Assembly: GCF_027594825.1 (NCBI RefSeq)
Contig: NZ_CP088930.1
Span: 4,711,019-4,775,018 of the forward strand
Length of the DNA stretch: 64,000 nucleotides
Source: Serratia liquefaciens
GTDB lineage: Bacteria; Pseudomonadota; Gammaproteobacteria; Enterobacterales; Enterobacteriaceae
Direction of reading: 5' to 3'
In this document: positions 61,651 to 64,000 of the stretch, in pieces
Position numbering within the stretch: the first letter of the stretch is position 1
How the letters are laid out: each line of letters starts with the position of its first letter
Translations under genes and position numbers: made by a program
The notes under the pieces: generated by a model
The model's database searches: none
Told to the model about the DNA's origin: nothing
What the model saw: the letters and a program-made list of their open reading frames with translations, nothing else

Positions 61651-62424
61651 TCAGTCGACAGAAACGTCATCGGCACCTTTCAGCCATTGCCACAGGCTGC
61701 CGAGCGTTTCATACCAGGCGCGTTCGCTGTGGCCAAGGAACATCGCCGACGGCACCACGCGATCCCAGATATTCAGGCGTGAACTGATGGCCAACTGATT
61801 GGCTGGCGCCGGGATGGGGTGCAGCCCCTTGGCTTCAAAAAAGCGCATCGCCCTTGGCAAATGGTTAGCCGAGGTCACCAGAATAAAGGGCTGCTGCCCA
61901 ACCAGTTTCGACACCTGCAACGCCTCTTGCTCGGTATCCATCGGGCGATCCAGCAGCACCATGTCGCTGCCTGGCACTCCCAGGCTTTCCGCTACCTTCG
62001 CCGCCGTCGCCGCGTTACTCAGAGTATTCGGGCCCCCGGCGCCGGTGAACACCATTTTCGCCCCGGGATGCGCGAGATACAGGCGTACGCCTTCCGTGAC
62101 GCGCGGCAGGCTGTTGCCGATCAGATTGGAACTGGGGGCCCAATCGGGATTAAAGGTATAACCGCCGCCCAGCACCACGATATACTTTACCGGGTCAGTG
62201 CCGCGATAGGTGACATACTCCGATTCGATTGGGCGCAGCAGCCTGTCGGCCACCGGCTGCAGGCTGAAAAGCAGTAAAAACAGCCAGCTCAACGTCAAAA
62301 TGACCCTGCCGCTTTTTTGCCAACGAGTGAACCACAGCAGCAACAGCGCCAGTCCCATCAACAGCAGCAACGCAGGTAACGGCATTAAAATGGCGCCAAT
62401 GAACTTTTTCAGGTTAAACAGCAT
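61651..62424 (-). CDS. elyC: Envelope biogenesis factor ElyC (DUF218)
   Basis: 257 residues (E. coli 259). Inner-membrane protein needed for peptidoglycan integrity at low temperature and linked to the lipid carrier economy. Two N-terminal transmembrane helices (about 8-34 and 40-60) precede the periplasmic DUF218 domain with VVLGGGYTFNPDW, MVFTGAGGPNTLSNA, DTEQEALQV and TSANHLPRAMRFFEAKG. ATG at 62424 is used; an adjacent in-frame TTG at 62427 is the alternative. Its stop is six bases from that of convergent ycbJ. Confidence 0.92.
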   Translation of the reverse strand: MLFNLKKFIGAILMPLPALLLLMGLALLLLWFTRWQKSGRVILTLSWLFLLLFSLQPVADRLLRPIESEYVTYRGTDPVKYIVVLGGGYTFNPDWAPSSNLIGNSLPRVTEGVRLYLAHPGAKMVFTGAGGPNTLSNAATAAKVAESLGVPGSDMVLLDRPMDTEQEALQVSKLVGQQPFILVTSANHLPRAMRFFEAKGLHPIPAPANQLAISSRLNIWDRVVPSAMFLGHSERAWYETLGSLWQWLKGADDVSVD

Positions 62425-62575
62425 CAAAAATCAGGTCCTTTTGGGCGAAAAAACGACATCCGGGCACATTCAGGCCGCAAGAAGATTCATTCTAAGCCAG
62501 TCTGTGCCAAAATAGCAGGTTTGAATGGGCTGGCGCTTTGCCCCCAACAGAATAAGATCAGCGGAGCCGTTGTCC

Positions 62576-63361
62576 ATGCAGGATCGCAATTTTGACGATA
62601 TTGCTGAAAAGTTTGCGCGTAATATTTACGGCACCACCAAAGGGAAAATTCGTCAGGCGGTAGTCTGGCAGGATCTGACCACGCTGTTGGCCCAGTTGCC
62701 GCAGCGGCCGCTGCGCATTCTGGATGCCGGCGGCGGCGAAGGCCATATGGCCTGCCAATTGGCAGAATTAGGACATCAGGTGTTGTTGTGCGATCTTTCT
62801 GGTGAGATGATCCAACGCGCCGCGTTACTGGCTGAGCAGAAAGGTGTGAGCCAGAACATGCAATTCATACAAAGTTCAGCACAGGATATTGGCCAACATT
62901 TGGAACAGCCGGTTGATCTGGTATTGTTTCATGCTGTGCTTGAATGGATTGCCGAACCTGAAGCGGCATTGCGGGCGTTGTTCGACTGCCTGCAACCGGG
63001 CGGCGCACTGTCATTGATGTTCTTTAACGCCAATGGCCTCTTGATGCGTAACGTGGTGTTGGGTAATTTCCAACTGGTGAATCCCGAGGTCAGAAGACGC
63101 AGAAAGCGTTCGTTGTCACCGCAATATCCGCACAGCCCGCCGCAGGTATACGGCTGGCTGGAACAATTGGGCATGCGCATCAGCGGGAAAACCGGCGTGC
63201 GGGTGTTCCACGATTACCTGCAGAGCAGGCAGTTACAGACGCAAAAATTTGAAGAGTTACTGGCGCTTGAACAGCACTATTGCCGGCAGGAGCCGTACGT
63301 GAGTTTGGGGCGCTATATTCACGTCATGGCGCATAAACCAAACCTGAAGGACGAACTATGA
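62576..63361 (+). CDS. cmoM: tRNA 5-carboxymethoxyuridine methyltransferase CmoM
   Basis: 261 residues, the E. coli length (formerly SmtA). SAM-dependent methylation of cmo5U34 to mcmo5U34 in tRNA. Class I methyltransferase motif [14 protein letters not shown] (about 47-60), then [14 protein letters not shown] and [14 protein letters not shown] at 62576 gives the conserved [19 protein letters not shown]. Its stop overlaps the mukF ATG (ATGA), so cmoM and mukF are coupled, as in E. coli. Confidence 0.95.
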   Translation: MQDRNFDDIAEKFARNIYGTTKGKIRQAVVWQDLTTLLAQLPQRPLRILDAGGGEGHMACQLAELGHQVLLCDLSGEMIQRAALLAEQKGVSQNMQFIQSSAQDIGQHLEQPVDLVLFHAVLEWIAEPEAALRALFDCLQPGGALSLMFFNANGLLMRNVVLGNFQLVNPEVRRRRKRSLSPQYPHSPPQVYGWLEQLGMRISGKTGVRVFHDYLQSRQLQTQKFEELLALEQHYCRQEPYVSLGRYIHVMAHKPNLKDEL

Positions 63362-64000
63362 GTGAATTTTCCCAGACAGTACCCGAACTGGTCGCCTGGG
63401 CACGGAAAAATGATTTCTCTATTTCGCTCCCTACGGAGCGTCTCGCGTTTTTGCTTGCTATTGCCACATTGAACGGCGAGCGGCTGGACGGCGAGATGAG
63501 CGAAGGTGAGCTGGTTGATGCATTTCGCCATGTCAGCAAGGGTTTCGAACAGACGCATGAAACGGTGGCGGTTCGCGCCAACAATGCGATTAACGACATG
63601 GTGCGCCAGCGCCTGTTAAACCGCTTCACCAGCGAACTGGCGGACGGTAACGCAATTTACCGTTTGACGCCGCTGGGGATCGGCATTACCGATTACTATA
63701 TTCGTCAGCGCGAATTCTCCACGCTGCGTCTGTCGATGCAGCTGTCGATCGTGGCGCAGGAGCTGAAACGCGCCGCCGACGCCGCGGAAGAGGGCGGTGA
63801 TGATTTCCACTGGCACCGCAATGTGTTTGCCCCACTGAAATATTCGGTAGCGGAAATCTTCGACAGCATCGACATGACCCAACGGGTGATGGATGAACAG
63901 CAGCAGGGCGTAAAAGATGACATCGCCGCGTTGCTGAATCAAGACTGGCGGGCGGCCATTTCCAGTTGTGAGATGCTGCTGTCCGAAACTTCAGGCACCC
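63358..64000 (+). CDS. mukF: Chromosome partition protein MukF, N-terminal part
   Basis: First 214 codons of MukF (E. coli 440 residues); the rest lies beyond the right edge. Kleisin subunit of the MukBEF condensin. Visible are the N-terminal winged-helix dimerisation domain ([20 protein letters not shown] to [15 protein letters not shown], about 1-115) and the start of the following helical region ([24 protein letters not shown]). It overlaps cmoM by four bases, and mukE-mukB are expected beyond the edge. Confidence 0.95.
   Translation, partial: MSEFSQTVPELVAWARKNDFSISLPTERLAFLLAIATLNGERLDGEMSEGELVDAFRHVSKGFEQTHETVAVRANNAINDMVRQRLLNRFTSELADGNAIYRLTPLGIGITDYYIRQREFSTLRLSMQLSIVAQELKRAADAAEEGGDDFHWHRNVFAPLKYSVAEIFDSIDMTQRVMDEQQQGVKDDIAALLNQDWRAAISSCEMLLSETSGT

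Overview
The window is core chromosome of an enterobacterium, most likely a Serratia species (inferred from protein resemblance, high GC and gene order, not from a search). Gene order from poxB to mukF follows the Escherichia coli region near 20 minutes almost gene for gene. The departures are: no aqpZ, no serW tRNA between clpA and infA, a glutathione transferase plus LysR regulator between cydD and trxB, dmsD attached to dmsABC, a periplasmic L-asparaginase (ansB) where E. coli has ycaP, and a ydcJ-like gene plus two cold-shock genes between lpxK and ycaQ. I found no prophage, insertion sequence, CRISPR array, tRNA or rRNA.

Layout. 1-3800: poxB (cut by the left edge) with a complete ERIC element in its leader, then the nitrosative-stress pair hcp-hcr behind an NsrR/FNR-type control region. 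3800-10900: lysine exporter lysO, the OLD-family gene ybjD, ybjX and the macAB efflux operon. 10900-15400: cspD, clpS-clpA, infA and aat (protein turnover by the N-degron route and translation initiation). 15400-21750: cydDC, a GST, a LysR regulator and trxB (redox and cytochrome bd assembly). 22400-30300: lrp, ftsK, lolA, rarA, serS. 30300-41200: the anaerobic block dmsABC-dmsD, ycaD, pflA, pflB and focA; dmsA and focA each have an FNR-type site about 41.5 bases from a predicted start of transcription. 41200-50200: ycaO, ansB, serC-aroA, cmk, rpsA, ihfB. 50400-64000: comEC, msbA-lpxK, the ydcJ/csp insertion, ycaQ, ycaR-kdsB, ycbJ, elyC, cmoM and mukF (cut by the right edge).

How the genes work together. 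Several clusters are functional units: aat and clpS-clpA make and read N-terminal degrons; cydDC and trxB serve thiol redox; pflA activates PflB and FocA exports its formate; DmsD escorts DmsA to the Tat translocon; msbA, lpxK and kdsB all serve lipopolysaccharide synthesis; ftsK and mukF serve chromosome segregation. Five KOPS-like octamers noticed by eye all lie on the + strand, which suggests replication runs left to right toward the terminus.

I did not find a convincing new biological system. The items most worth following up are small: a likely non-AUG start for comEC, a compound hairpin after infA, a long inverted repeat between pflB and pflA, a perfect CRP-type palindrome before ycaR-kdsB, a YcbJ protein lacking kinase catalytic acids, and a cold-shock protein with a lost RNP2 motif.
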